Positions 27,012 through 38,716 of a DNA stretch of 64,000 nt are shown one piece after another (position 1 is the stretch's first letter; every line of letters starts with the position of its first letter). Below the pieces are notes generated by a model. The model had not been told where the DNA came from, ran no database searches, and was given only the letters and a program-made list of their open reading frames with translations. Origin of the DNA: Pogona vitticeps (taxonomy: Eukaryota; Chordata; Lepidosauria; Squamata; Agamidae); assembly GCF_051106095.1 (NCBI RefSeq), contig NC_135783.1, forward strand, positions 61,731,947 to 61,795,946. The letters run 5' to 3'. The position numbers and the translations under genes were made by a program.

Positions 27012-27273
27012 CCAGTGGGGTCTTGAATTGAGAACTTAATCCGTATTGGAAGGCGATTCTCAAGTCAAAAAGTCTGTAGGTCAAGTCTCCATTGACCTAC
27101 AGTGCATTGAAAACCGATTAATCCCGTAACAGGCCGTTTTTGTTCCATTTTGGTTTTTTTCTGGTCTGTAAGTCAAATCTCAGTCTGCAAGTCAAACCTA
27201 AATTTTGCGGCCAGAGAGGTCTGTAACTCAAAAAGTCTGTAAGTCAAGCCATCTGTAAGTCAAGGGTCCACTG
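27012..27273. mobile_element. Pogo/Tigger-like MITE (family B)
   Basis: CAGTGGGGTCTTGAATTGAG at the left end and GTCAAGGGTCCACTG at the right, between TA dinucleotides. The inner motif AACTTAATCCGTATTGGAAG is shared with the copy at 44740. Confidence 0.65.
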
Positions 27274-27511
27274 TACACAGACTGTGGTAATGCTCGATGT
27301 AGCATATAAACAACTCCTTTGTTGTGTTATACAGCAAGAAAGATCCAACACCCAAAACAGTTAATTAAAAGTAAATAATGCTGAACTACATTTCCTGCAT
27401 TTCACAAAGGGACTTGAGCCACATCAGAAGCCACTTGATGGTGGCAATACATCTTTCAGAAAACAGTGCAGATCAGCACACACATAAGACTTTTGGAAGC
27501 AATAACTACAG

Positions 27512-27600
27512 CAGAAACTCTTGTGGTATCTGAAAAGCTAACAAGTTTATTATAGCATAAAATTCATATGGTTCTAACAGGTGGACCTTTGGACTGATCC
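27512..27600. repeat. Unclassified conserved interspersed repeat
   Basis: CTCTTGTGGTATCTGAAAAG followed by CTAACAAGTTTATTATAGCA matches a phrase common in reptile repeats (tcttgtggcaccttaaagac). A second copy lies at 56650-56740. Confidence 0.4.
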
Positions 27601-30178
27601 ACACCTCTTTTATGTTCTTAAATAAACATAATCTTAAACACAGAGAGTGTGCAAACATTCTCTATTTGAAGATGATTTGCATATGTTGAAATTTGGTCTG
27701 TGGAGCTCACAGAATGGTCTAATTTGCCAGCTGGTGAATTCCTCTGAACACACGATCACATTATTCCACCTAAGGATTACATTTTGATTTCACAAGTTTT
27801 GGACCAGTTGTGATTTCTCCATACTTCCACAAGCAAATCAAGGCTTTTAAACCCATGATTATTTTACAGCAAAAGTTCATCTAAGGAAAATAATACTTGC
27901 TACTATTTAATATGTTCCAAATAAGCTCCCTAAATGGGGCATTTTGTTAAATGTCTTGCCTACAGATTAGAGAAAATCTGTCAGCTTCTCTTTCACCTGC
28001 ACTTGCTTTTTTAAAAGATCTTGGGCACATTCTTTCCTGAAAATGAAGAAATTGTGAATCTTGGTAAATTCTTCAGAAGTAGCCTGAAATGAATATTCCC
28101 TGTCTGCACCAGCCAGATTCCACAGAAACAGATATTTCCATCAAGATGACAAAGATCATCTCAGGAAACAAGGCAGCAGTAGTTCAGCCCTAAAATGGGT
28201 GAATAAACAGGAGTTGAAGTCAAAAGTTTTAAGAACAGGGCAATCAACTCTCAGTTTTTCATCTCAATATCTTTCCACCTTGAATAATTTTTCAAATTTT
28301 GGGAAAACCTCATAAACATTAATTAAAATGAAATGCCTACCAATTCCTGCTACAGGTAAGAATGGGAGCTGTTTGTTGGTCTATAGGAGTGGGGAAGGGT
28401 TAATGATCTTGTGGAAGATGACTAAGTGAGCAGCTGTTTCAAAGTCTTACAAATGTTCTGATCTGCATGGTAAAATGTAAGTTGCCATGTAACCAAGTGC
28501 TAGTACTTAACTGCCCCTAATCGTCAAAAAGTAGTGGGTAGCCCATGGAAGTCCCTGACGCCAGTCCATGCAATATTTACACTCAGTCATTGTCAGTGAT
28601 CCACAGAACGGGGAAATAAACACAAATCACATTGCAACTAGTGGGAGAAAATGGACAAACCCCCTACCCCCACTTATTAATGAATGTGCTGGTCTGTACA
28701 CAGACACAACATCCAGAGATGTAAGTTTTTTCTCTCTTTTTCTGTGATGTGAAATCAGGGCTAATTTAAGTCCTTCAGCGCAGATTTTCCCTCTTCCTGG
28801 AGGAGCCTGCCCCCTTGTGATTCAAATGTTAACACCAAAAGGGCTCACCATCCGTCTTACTGCCCTGCATAGCCCTCCACAGAGTGCCTGCTCTGCTGCC
28901 TATTTGGCATCAGTTCCTTTTACCATCTTTGACTATTTATATAAGGTTTCATATGTTGCCAAGAATACTATTCATCCAGAGGCCTTGTGGATTGTTTCCT
29001 ACAGCTAAACAGGAGTTTAAAACTTAACTCTTCAAAGGAATGTGCAGCTTTGAAAACAATGCAAGGCATTTAACATTTGTAGGCACGAACACTTTTCCTT
29101 ACAAGCTACAAAAAAAGCCTGACAGGTTTTTAAAATTTCCAACATGCTCAGCATGCATATTATAATTAGCAGTTGCATTAGTATTTCGTATGCCCAAATG
29201 CTTCCTAAAACTGCTGTATCTTATGGAAGGTTGGCCCAGTATATTTCTGAATATTGGGGGAAGTTAGACATTCGTAATTCAGAGTTATACCAGAAAATGT
29301 TTTTAATTTTTTGATGTGGAAATGACTTGTAAATTTCCATATTTTAAGTTTTTTAACTTATTTATCACCCTGTATTCAAGTTTATGGTGTATTCATGGGG
29401 AAAATAGTTTAGGGGATTTAACTATCAAGAGTAAAAAGCTATTTATAACCACTAAAGAATGACGAAAGGATGGTTTAAGGGGATGAAATGCAGAGGGATA
29501 AATTCAGATTATATTTATAATATATGCCTATATCCAGTGGAGGACATCAGTCCAAGCAGTTCTGTCAGTGGACACAGGAACCAACCAGTTTCTCTTCCCT
29601 ACCTCACTGGAACTCCCTGTGCACCTGAAAAACCTGCACAAGAGGAAAACCCAGAGGTTTTTTTGAGGGGGTTGCTAAGGTCCACAGGAGGTAGAAGAAT
29701 GAAAAAAGTCATGTCACGCCTGCACTGCACTGTGCTGGATCCCATTTGGGGCTATTGAATGTAGGCTTTAAATGAATTTGACATCCGTAAATACAAATAA
29801 ATTTTAAACAATTGGCCATAACATAATGTGTACTATAAACATCTAACTTTATAGGCACACCATTAATTCCAACTTCAACATGTAAATCGAGCTTGTTCCT
29901 GCGCAGACAAGAACAAGTGAAGATACGAGAGTACTTGGAAAACTTGTGAAGGTTATTGTGCTGGATGAGCGTTTCAATGAAGCAACATGAATCGGCAACT
30001 TTGCATTGGATATTACAGAGGGTGTATCATTCTCCTGCCTCTAACGTCTGTGTCTATGTGTCATAAAAATACACAAGGTAGGTGTGGCCTTTTATAACCT
30101 TTCACTTCAGGTACGAAATAGTGCAGAATAGGTTTGATTAGTGTGAACTGTGCTTCTTTGGATGCTATAAAATAAACA
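27601..30178. other. Intergenic sequence, no recognisable element
   Basis: No assignable element or exon. Several open stretches under 100 codons show neither codon bias nor family resemblance. Confidence 0.35.
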
Positions 30179-30580
30179 TGAGCGATGGGATATCGGTATT
30201 CATATATGAATACTGTACGAATATCTTGGCCCCAGCAGTTCCACCTCCTCGAACCAACCTGTCCACTTATGGGTCGCTGCACATGGCCAGTGTCCTACTC
30301 ATCACACCAGTTTTGAATGTAGCCCAGCTGGTGCTTCTCCACCTCTCTGTGCGGCTGGACACTCCAGTCAGGGCCAGGATGACAATTCTCCCTGCTTAGC
30401 TGTTGAGTGGCCAGCAATCCAGGGAAGTAGAGAAGTGCCAGCCGGGCTATGCCCGGGACTGGCGCAGCGAGCAGGACACTGGCTGTGCTCACTGCACAGC
30501 AACCCATAAGTGAACAGGCTTCCCGGCCACCGGGGTCTGGGATATTCGTATTAATATACAAATATGAATATCCCATTTCT
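30179..30580. mobile_element. hAT MITE with ATATTCGTATT inverted ends, copy 1
   Basis: Flanked by the perfect 8-bp duplication AATAAACA (30171-30178 and 30581-30588). The ends carry GCGATGGGATAT and ATATCCCATTTCT plus foldback ATATTCGTATT motifs. A full second copy lies at 44327-44709. There is no transposase. Confidence 0.75.
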
Positions 30581-33298
30581 AATAAACACCAGAACAATTT
30601 TCATTCAATGTGTGTTGAAACCCACTCAAATGTGATTATGAAGTTTTCAGTCTCATGATCAGACAGAACTGGCAGTGTCAAAAAAATGCACTTTTTTGGA
30701 TTTTAAAAAAATGTACTGTCAGGAAAACAATACATTTTTTAAAAATCCAAAAAAAAATCTCTGTCCAATCATATAATTCTTGGTTCCATAACTAGCAAAA
30801 GTAATTAGAAAATGTGGTTACTGGAACTGAGACAAAATAGATTTTATTTTTTATATATGGATATCAAGTACAGGGATCAAAACCAGCCAGATGTGGGGTT
30901 TTTTTGGGGGGGGGGTTGTTTGGTTTTGTTTTGCTGCCACTGTTTTGGAAGTTCCACACCAATAAGCTAGACAATCCCATTCTCGGTGCTTGTAAGCTCT
31001 CCCCTCTCGGACTATGGGCTCCCTTTCTGTCCCTTCTTTGTCCTTTCTTGAACCATCTGAAGATCACGTGTTGTCTTTTGAATGTAAGATCTTTTTTGCA
31101 ACCAAGTCCCAATTATTAATCATGCCCTCCAGGCAACACTCCAAGACAGAAAGCATACTTTGGCTGCAGGAGTTCCAAGTGCAGACGTCTTTTGTGTATG
31201 TAATGCATACTTAAGGACCAGCAAGATCCATCATACCATGTGAAGAATTTTGTCTTACCTGCTGATACAACTGGGAGACAGACACCCAAATGTAGAGATT
31301 GCTAACAGAACATATGTATAGAAGGGCAATGTGATTAAAAGTGGTTTGGGGAATAGACAATAATTGATCCATATGAGATTCTGATTAGGAAACATACACA
31401 CATCTACGTAGACATGGCAAGAGGCAAACAACAAAGGCACAATACTTTTATGCTATACTTTTACACTGACAGTTTTCTTGGAAAATACATAGCAGTGACT
31501 ATGGTAATACAATTTAATAAATGCAGACTATAAACTTGGCCTATTTCCTTTGCATACAGTATGTTCATAATTCTGCCTCTGTTGGACCACCCCACGACTG
31601 GCTCTTGTTCTAGAAAGATGTTCTGTAAATCATTACAGAAATGACTTTTGGTTTGTGTAAGCACAGCCTTCTGCATATTCAGTAACAGACACTGGATTGA
31701 CAATGGTTTAGGGCCCTCTTTAGACCGGTTGAGATCCCCGTGCAATTAATAAAGAATAATTGTAATAATAACTAATGTTTCTATCACCAAGATAATTTTT
31801 TTCACATTGTTTATTACACTACAATACAGACATATGCAAACAGTAAATTTTTAAAAATGCATTCCATACGTCAACCAAAAAGTTTTTCAATTACTTCTTA
31901 CCATATGACTATTGCAGTTTGTTTTCTTAGACATGGGGAAAAACATTCTTGAGTGATTTAAGAGCCACCCATTCGGTTTTCTTCCCATAGCAAATTCTCT
32001 AAGTACTGGGTAAGCTTACTGGGTAAGCTTTTTCCTGAATGCCAGCAATGGGACTTTTTCGGTCATCAGTGGCCATCTGTGTCAGGCCATGCTACTGTTA
32101 GCCCATTGACAGTTCCTCTCCCCTCCCACCATCCACACGTCTGGTTTTAACCTTCAATTAACATGAACCAGAGTTATCACTTAGAAGAAATCAAATCAAG
32201 GACCTTTAACTTTGGGTCTAATGTTGCCAGACCTAGACCCAGACATGTGTAAACTCTAATACTTGCACAACCATGAAGAGCTCCTGCTCAAGATACAAAA
32301 CCTTCCAGGTACCTCTGTACACAGAATTATCACAAATATGGGATTGCTAGCAGGTGGGAGAGGGGCTATGAGAGAGCACCTACTATATCCAGCAAGCTTT
32401 AGGCAAACCACAGAAACAGGCTGATAAACCTGAGAGTAGTCCTTGCCCCCTGCCTTCATAGCTATTGCTGTTGTTAAATTTCACCAATGTACGTTTTTTT
32501 CATGGATCCTCCAACATCCCCTGCCACCATTAGGGCAAATGAGACTCAGTCCTATCTCAGACCTGGGCTACCCTCACACAAGTAATTCCTGCCTTCCCAC
32601 TTGCCTGATGTGGAAAGCAAAGACTCCACTACAATCCCCACCTGTTGAAGCAGTAAGCTTTCCCATGACAAAAGCGATCCCAAGGGTGCCTTGGGACCTT
32701 CTGGGGGGTGGGTAGAGAATCACTGTGGCTAATGACATAATCAGCCTTACACAGCATAAGTTGTGCAACAGGATTTCAGTCTCTATCTCCTGTCCTGCCC
32801 AGCCAAAATACTGTATGACCAGGATCACTGTGTGGCCTTTTTCATGGAGGAACCTAACAAGAGGTCTGGAACATCGTGCCAGGACCCCCCCCCCCCCCCA
32901 AGACTGAGTGCAGCCTGCCCTTAAGTAAGATGATGGGTGGTCATCAAAGTTATTTAGCACATGTTTTAAACTTCCTTTTCTGCCTAAGGTTTTCTAGCGT
33001 TTATCTCTCCCACAGGTCAGCTGTAAAGTTTCTTTCTGAAATTGCTCTAAAATAACTGGCTTAGCCACATTGCCAAGGTTATTAGTGCAACCATTGTAAA
33101 GCCTGAGAAGTCTCCACCTGAGAGATTTAACAGTAGAGAGTTGAAGTGGCCAAACCCATTTTAGGGGCTGATGGTGACTCAGTCTCTCCTAAATCTTGGT
33201 CAGCATAAAGTAATGTGTCACACCCAGTTCTGAGGAGAAAGACAATGGTTGGGTGTGTCAATTTGACTCTCTTACAATTTTATATGTTTCCTACATAT
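30581..33298. other. Intergenic sequence with one unclassified repeat piece
   Basis: At 32725-32790 the block ATCAGCCTTACACAGCATAA matches the unclassified repeat of 14375 and 55885. Homopolymer runs occur at 30898-30916 and 32885-32899. Nothing else is assignable. Confidence 0.35.
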
Positions 33299-33343
33299 AT
33301 GTCACAAAGAGTCGAACACGACTTAACAACTAAACAACACACA
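33299..33343 (+). mobile_element. BovB-like 3' tail fragment
   Basis: GTCACAAAGAGTCGAACACG then ACTTAACAACTAAACAACAC is the terminal phrase of BovB LINEs and of SINEs that use the BovB tail. Only the end is present. Confidence 0.5.
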
Positions 33344-33593
33344 TGGTAGCAAAACTATGGCCATTAGTTTTATGGCCATCTGCAGCATGACCCTATGCTG
33401 CGGATGTCTGTTGAGAGATGGCAACTTGGCTAAGGCTATCAAATAAGCTTCATAGATGAGGAGATTCCTGGACACATTTCAGGCCTGAACTAAATGTTAT
33501 AGGCAACCTGTCACTGGAAGAATCCTTAAATACTAATTATATATAATTTGTCACATCAGAAACTTTCCTCCCCTCCCTTAATTAGCATATAGG

Positions 33594-33922
33594 TAAAGGT
33601 AAAGGTTCCCCTTGACAATTTTTGTCCAGTCGTGTTCGACTCTAGGGGGCGGTGCTCATCCCCGTTTCCAAGCCATAGAGCCAGCGTTTTGTCCAAAGAC
33701 AATCTTCCGTGGTCACATGGCCAGTGCGACTTAGACATGTAATACTGTTACTTTCCCACCGAGGTGGTCCCTATTTATCTACTCGCATTTGCTAGGTTGG
33801 CGGGAGCTGGGACAAGCGACGGGCACTCACTCCGACGCATGGATTCAATCTTACAGCTGAAGATCTACAGACCTTACAGCACAGAGGCTTCTGCAGTTTA
33901 ACCTGCAGTGCCACCACGTCTC
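33594..33922 (-). mobile_element. Sauria SINE, copy 1
   Basis: Antisense full-length copy: tRNA-derived head at the right (minus-strand GACGTGGTGGC), tail at the left (plus-strand TAAAGGTAAAGGTTCCCCTT). A perfect 15-bp target duplication TAATTAGCATATAGG flanks it (33579-33593, 33923-33937). It carries a short internal deletion around 33790 relative to the other copies. Confidence 0.92.
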
Positions 33923-34078
33923 TAATTAGCATATAGGTTTGCTTTATTTTCTGATCAGCTCAGTATGTCTGTGGAGAATGAAAGTTCACTCTTGCTATCT
34001 TTTCTAAGAGATTTCCTTTTTGTTTTTGTTCTTTGAATATTTGCTGAGTCCTTCGGTCCTATCCCTAATTCTAATCAT

Positions 34079-34444
34079 AGGTAAAGGTAAAGGTTCCCCT
34101 TGACAATTTTTGTCCAGTCGTGTTCGACTCTAGGGGGCGGTGCTCATTCCCGTTTCCAAGCCATAGAGCCAGCGTTTGTCCGAAGACAATCTTCTGTGGT
34201 CACATGGCCAGTGCGACTTAGACACGAAGCTCTGTTACCTTCCCACCGAGGTGATCCCTATTTATCTACTCGCATTTGCATGCTTTCGAACCACTAGGTT
34301 GGCGGGAGCTAGGATAAGCGACGGGCGCTCCCTCTGTCACGTGGATTCGATCTTACGACTGCTGGTCTTCTGACCCTGCAGCACACAGGCTTCTGCGGTT
34401 TAGCCCGCAGCGCCACCATGTCCCTCGCAGCGCCACCACGTGCC
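34079..34444 (-). mobile_element. Sauria SINE, copy 2
   Basis: Antisense copy with duplication TCTAATCAT (34070-34078, 34445-34453). The head-end phrase CGCAGCGCCACCA is doubled at 34408-34440. Confidence 0.9.
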
Positions 34445-34530
34445 TCTAATCATGTGTCTACAATATATCTGTTAAAAGGGCAGGACTTGTTTTTGGTGCA
34501 ATTTTTTTGCTTCTTATAATCCATGTTGCT

Positions 34531-35612
34531 GTTGTGTTCGTGTGTGTGTGTTTAGTCGTTTAGTCATGTCCGACTCTTCGTGACCCCATGGACCAGAGCA
34601 CGCCAGGCCCTCCTGTCTTCTACTGCCTCCCGGAGTTGTGTCAGGTTCATGTTGGTTGCTTCGCAGACACTGTCCAGCCATCTCATCCTCGGTCGTCCCC
34701 TTCTCCTCTTGCCATCACACCTTCCTAACATCAAGGTTTTTTCCAAGGACTCTTTTCTTCTCATGAGATGGCCAAAGTACTGGAGCCTCAGCTTCAGGAT
34801 CTGTCCTTCAAGTGAGCATTCAGGGTTGATTTCCTTTAGAACTGATAGGTTTGTTCTCCTTGCAGTCCAGGGGATTCTCAAGAGCCTCCTCCAGCACCAC
34901 AATTCAAAGGCATCAATTCTTCGGCGGTCTGCTTTCTTTATGGTCCAGCTCTCACTTCCATACATCACGACAGGAAAAACCATAGCTTTGACTATTCGGA
35001 CTTTTGTTGGCAAGGTGATGTCTCTGCTTTTCAAGATGCTGTCAAGATTTGTCATCGTTTTCCTCCCAAGAAGAAGGCGCCTTTTAATTTCAGGGCTGCT
35101 GTCTCCATCTGCAGTGATCATGGAGCCCAGGAAGATAAAATTTGACACTGCCTCCATATCTTCCCCTTCTATTTCCCAGGAGGTGATGGGACCAGTGGCC
35201 ATGATCTTAGTTTTTTTGATGTTGAGTTTCAGACCGTTTTTTGCACTCTCCTCTTTCACTCTCATTACAAGGTTCTTTAATTCCTCCTCACTTTCTGCCA
35301 TCAGAGTGGTATCATCTGCATATCTGAGGTTGTTGATATTTCTTCCGGCAATCTTAATTCCGGCTTGGGTTTCTTCCAGTCCAGCCTTCCGCATGATGTA
35401 TTCTGCATATAAGTTAAATAAGCTGGGGGACAATATACAGCCTTGCCGTACTCCTTTCCCAATTTTGAACCACTCAGTTGTTCCATGACCAGTTCTAACT
35501 GTTGCTTCCTGTCCCACATATAGGTTTCTCAGGAGACAGATAAAGTGGTCAGGCACTCCCATTTCTTTAAGGCTGTTGTGTTCAACTCTATCAAAACCAA
35601 AAGCTTTGGTTT
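34531..35612 (-). mobile_element. BovB (RTE) LINE, 5' truncated, open reading frame intact
   Basis: The minus strand reads without a stop through [40 protein letters not shown], the catalytic NLRYADDTTLMAESEEELKN, SESWTIKKADRRRIDAFELW and the end HGVTKSRT. This is the RT fingers-to-thumb region and C-terminal domain of BovB, close to the cattle sequence as I remember it. The 3' UTR (GTCCGACTC..., plus strand TTTAGTCGTTTAGTCATGTC) is also BovB-like. The endonuclease half is missing. The open frame over about 345 codons suggests a recent insertion. The accidental frame continues upstream to 35919 through a hAT MITE. Confidence 0.93.
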
Positions 35613-35741
35613 TTATAGTTTTTATACTGTTGTTGCTATTACTTCTATCAGTTGCTGAGAATGACAAAGCAGGAAAGTAAGACAAAATGTTTGGAATACA
35701 TTGATTCTGTGTCTGCATGATCACATTCTGTTTTTCTACAT

Positions 35742-35876
35742 CTGTGTTCCCAACCTTGACTTTCCGGGTGTTCTTGGACCACAATGCCCAGAAATCCCAG
35801 TCATCGTGGCTAGTAGTGAAGGCTTCTGGGAATTTTAGTCCAAGAACCCCTGGGGTCCCAAGGTTGGGAACCACTA
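35742..35876. mobile_element. hAT-type foldback MITE (copy 1)
   Basis: The arms GTTCCCAACCTTG and CAAGGTTGGGAACCAC, and inner GTTCTTGGACCACAATGCCC against GGGAATTTTAGTCCAAGAAC, make a 135-bp foldback like the element at 47042-47177. The target duplication is not clear. Confidence 0.65.
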
Positions 35877-37875
35877 CAAGTCTAAAAGGACACAGAGGGG
35901 TTTTTGTGAAGACCTGCATATGTAGAGAATCTGATATGAACTGGCATATTTTCAGAGATGCTGGTGAAGGAACAGTGTGGCACAGGAGACAACAGCATCA
36001 CATCGATTGTTGTTTGCATCTTCAGCAGGCACTACAGGCAGGTCCCTGCCTTCCTTGCACCCTTGCCACCCCAATTACTGCCTGACCACCAATGGCAGGA
36101 AACAAGCCACAATATTCTTTGAAAAACAAGCCATGAAGGGAATGCATGCCATGTTTTAAAAGAGGGTTGTCCTTCCAAGATGCTTCACTGTTCTTTCTGT
36201 GTGTGTTTTTTTAAACACACTATTTAAACACTGTCCTCCATGCAGATTGTTGTCAGAGGAAATTGTGGCTTTGTAAATCCAATCTGAATTCTCCCTGGGA
36301 CCAAAAATGACTAAAGTGAGGCAATTGTGCTTTGGGTGTATCATGAGAAGACAAGAGTCTCTGGAACAGAGACAATAATGCTAGGAAAAGTTGGAGGAAA
36401 AGAGGAAAACTAAATATGAGATGCATTGACTCCATGAAGGAGACCATGGCTTTGAGTATGCAAGTACCTGAGCAGGGCTGTTAATGACAAGAACCTTTGG
36501 TGGTCACTAAAGACGAACCCAAATTAATTCAGCCCCCTTTGGATGAAGCAAACCACACAGCACCAGAGGTGCAGAGCATACCTTCTCCCCACCCCCCACC
36601 TCCAGGCTGGCTCGCTCACTAACATTTTGTTGTGCGCTGCCGAGGTTCTTCTCCTCTGATAGTGCTTCAATCCGGGCAGGAACTCAGGCTGCCCATCTGC
36701 GCCTCCTCCAGCAGCCAACCAATCAAATATGCTTTCAGGAGTCAAGACGAAAGATGTGTAGCGTTGATCTACATTGTTGTGGGCAACTTCCAGAGCCATG
36801 GGGGACACATCCACCTCAAAACTTTGGAGGGCTGTGCCTGCCCTTTGACATGCCCCCCAGACACTCCATTTTTAAAATGGCTTGAAATGGCCAAAGGAAT
36901 ATTCTTAGTATACATCTATTTCCAACATTTTTCATCTCCCCATAACTTTATCTAAGCTTGTAGGATCTGTTTTTCAAAATTTGTTTGGAAATTTTCCTCT
37001 CCACATGTCCAAAAACACCAGAGGAGAGAAGCCCTGAAATGGCCAATCACATTCATTAAAGGAGAGATCGGTAGCATGTAGCCCGTGGATTGCTTGTGAT
37101 GTGACTACCCCCAGAGACAAATGTGTACTCCTAATATCCCCCCATACTCCAACATTTTTTTTAAAAAGTTTTGGACAAAAGGATTCAAAACATGCCCATG
37201 TGCCCTATGGTGGCATAGGACAAATTTTTCCTATGTATGTATTTTTGCAAAGAGGCAGTCACAAAAGCAGCAAAATCAGGGAGCTGGACAGGGGACAGAC
37301 TGTATTTGTCTTCAGTGTGGAAGGGATTTTCACTCTTCTCAGCCACACTAGGTGCTGTTCCACGTCCTCCATACAGAGCATGTTACTGAAGGAAAAGTTT
37401 GAGCACTAAAGAATCCTTTTTCTTAAGGAAACTGAGGGGGGGGGAGGAGCATCAGAGTAAGTGTGGCCCCAGAGGTCACATGTATTCTTGAGCCTTTGAA
37501 GATCACCACCTCCTACTATAGATGGTGCAAATGAAATTTGGGGGGCAAAAATGTATTACAATTTGAGTGGGATGGGGTGCTGGTGGCTGTTGGAAATCCT
37601 GAGGGTGAATGCAGTCTATGGGCCTTACGTTGCCTACCAGTGATCTAGAGACTGGCCAGGGATGAGGGATTGTGTGACCTTTCAGACATTGGTGGACTGT
37701 GACTGAGACAATCCCTAACCAACATGCCAAATGCTGAATTCTGCTTAGAATTTTAGAACAACATCTGGAGGTCACAATATTTATCATCTCCCAGTTGTAG
37801 ACATTTGTGAGTCATTTGTGCATCCAGATAGAAAATGACAGCAATGTGATGTCACACATTACACTGTTTATATAT

Positions 37876-37877
<2 letters not shown>
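35877..37877. other. Intergenic sequence upstream of CAPN9, no recognisable element
   Basis: No assignable repeat. The stretch at 36560-36840 is GC-richer and might be a diverged element. No exon is seen. Confidence 0.3.
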
Positions 37878-37928
<51 letters not shown>

Positions 37929-37967
37929 AGGGGGGGGAGAGAGAGCGGGAGGGAGGGAGGGAGGGAG
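37878..37967. repeat. (CA)n followed by purine-rich GGGA repeats
   Basis: About 24 CA units (37878-37925) pass into G-rich GGGAGGGAGG repeats ending 37969, some 540 bp upstream of the CAPN9 start codon. Confidence 0.95.
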
Positions 37968-38503
37968 GGTATATAGATTTCAGACTTGAACTCTGCATAC
38001 AGGTTCACATTGTTGCACAGTCAACCACCCAGCAGAGGCAGTACCTCCAGACACATACCTTATCACTTGAATTAAATGGGGTAGTCATGGGAGTGCCCAT
38101 TTCTTTGGCTCAGGAGCAGCGGATTCCAACTACTTGGTCAACAGTAAAGTTATCTCTCTGCCATCCTTGCCGTTTTTGAGTTAATGTGCCAGAGGGTAGG
38201 CATCCAGCAGCCAAACGGGTTTCCCTTCCTGTTTGCTCTCAGGGTGTTCCTTTCGGCTATTGTTTCTCCAGGGTGAGACTGTCAACCTGCCATTCAAGCA
38301 GGTGCAAGTAGGAAGGGCTGCTTGCACAGAGAGGTGTGTGTGTGTTTTAAACTACCCTGAAGGTCTATCTCTTCTCACTTGCTGCAAAGGTCACCCTGAT
38401 GCGATCCCTTTCCTCCCTCTTGTTTTGTGGGTTGGCATCTTGAGAGTTGATCCTCTCGCCCCTCCATTCTCAACTTTCTCTGTTACCTGCGAGGAGCACA
38501 GCA

Positions 38504-38716
38504 ATGCCATACACCTACCGGGACTCCAGTCCACGGGCTCCCCCTGTGCCCCAGAGTGCGCGCGCCACCCACTCTACCGGCCAAACCTACCAAGAGCTGA
38601 AACTTGAATGCCAGCAGAAGGGGAAGCTCTTTGAGGACTGTGACTTCCCCACCAATGACTCTTCCCTTTTCTTCAGTGAGAAGCCACCGGTCCCCTTTGT
38701 GTGGAAAAGGCCTGGG
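38504..38716 (+). CDS. CAPN9: CAPN9 exon 1 coding part
   Basis: 71 codons from ATG to WKRPG, donor gtgagt at 38717. The surrounding 38.2-38.7 kb is richer in G+C than the flanks, as expected near a promoter. No convincing TATA box was fixed; a TATATAG at 37970-37976 is only a weak candidate. Confidence 0.95.

Noticed and set aside
37966-37980. TATATAG as a CAPN9 TATA box
   Set aside because: It lies in low-complexity sequence over 500 bp from the start codon with no supporting initiator.
38447-38503. Upstream in-frame ATG adding 19 residues to CAPN9
   Set aside because: The known N-terminus MPY-YR starts at 38504 and the extension has no resemblance to calpains.
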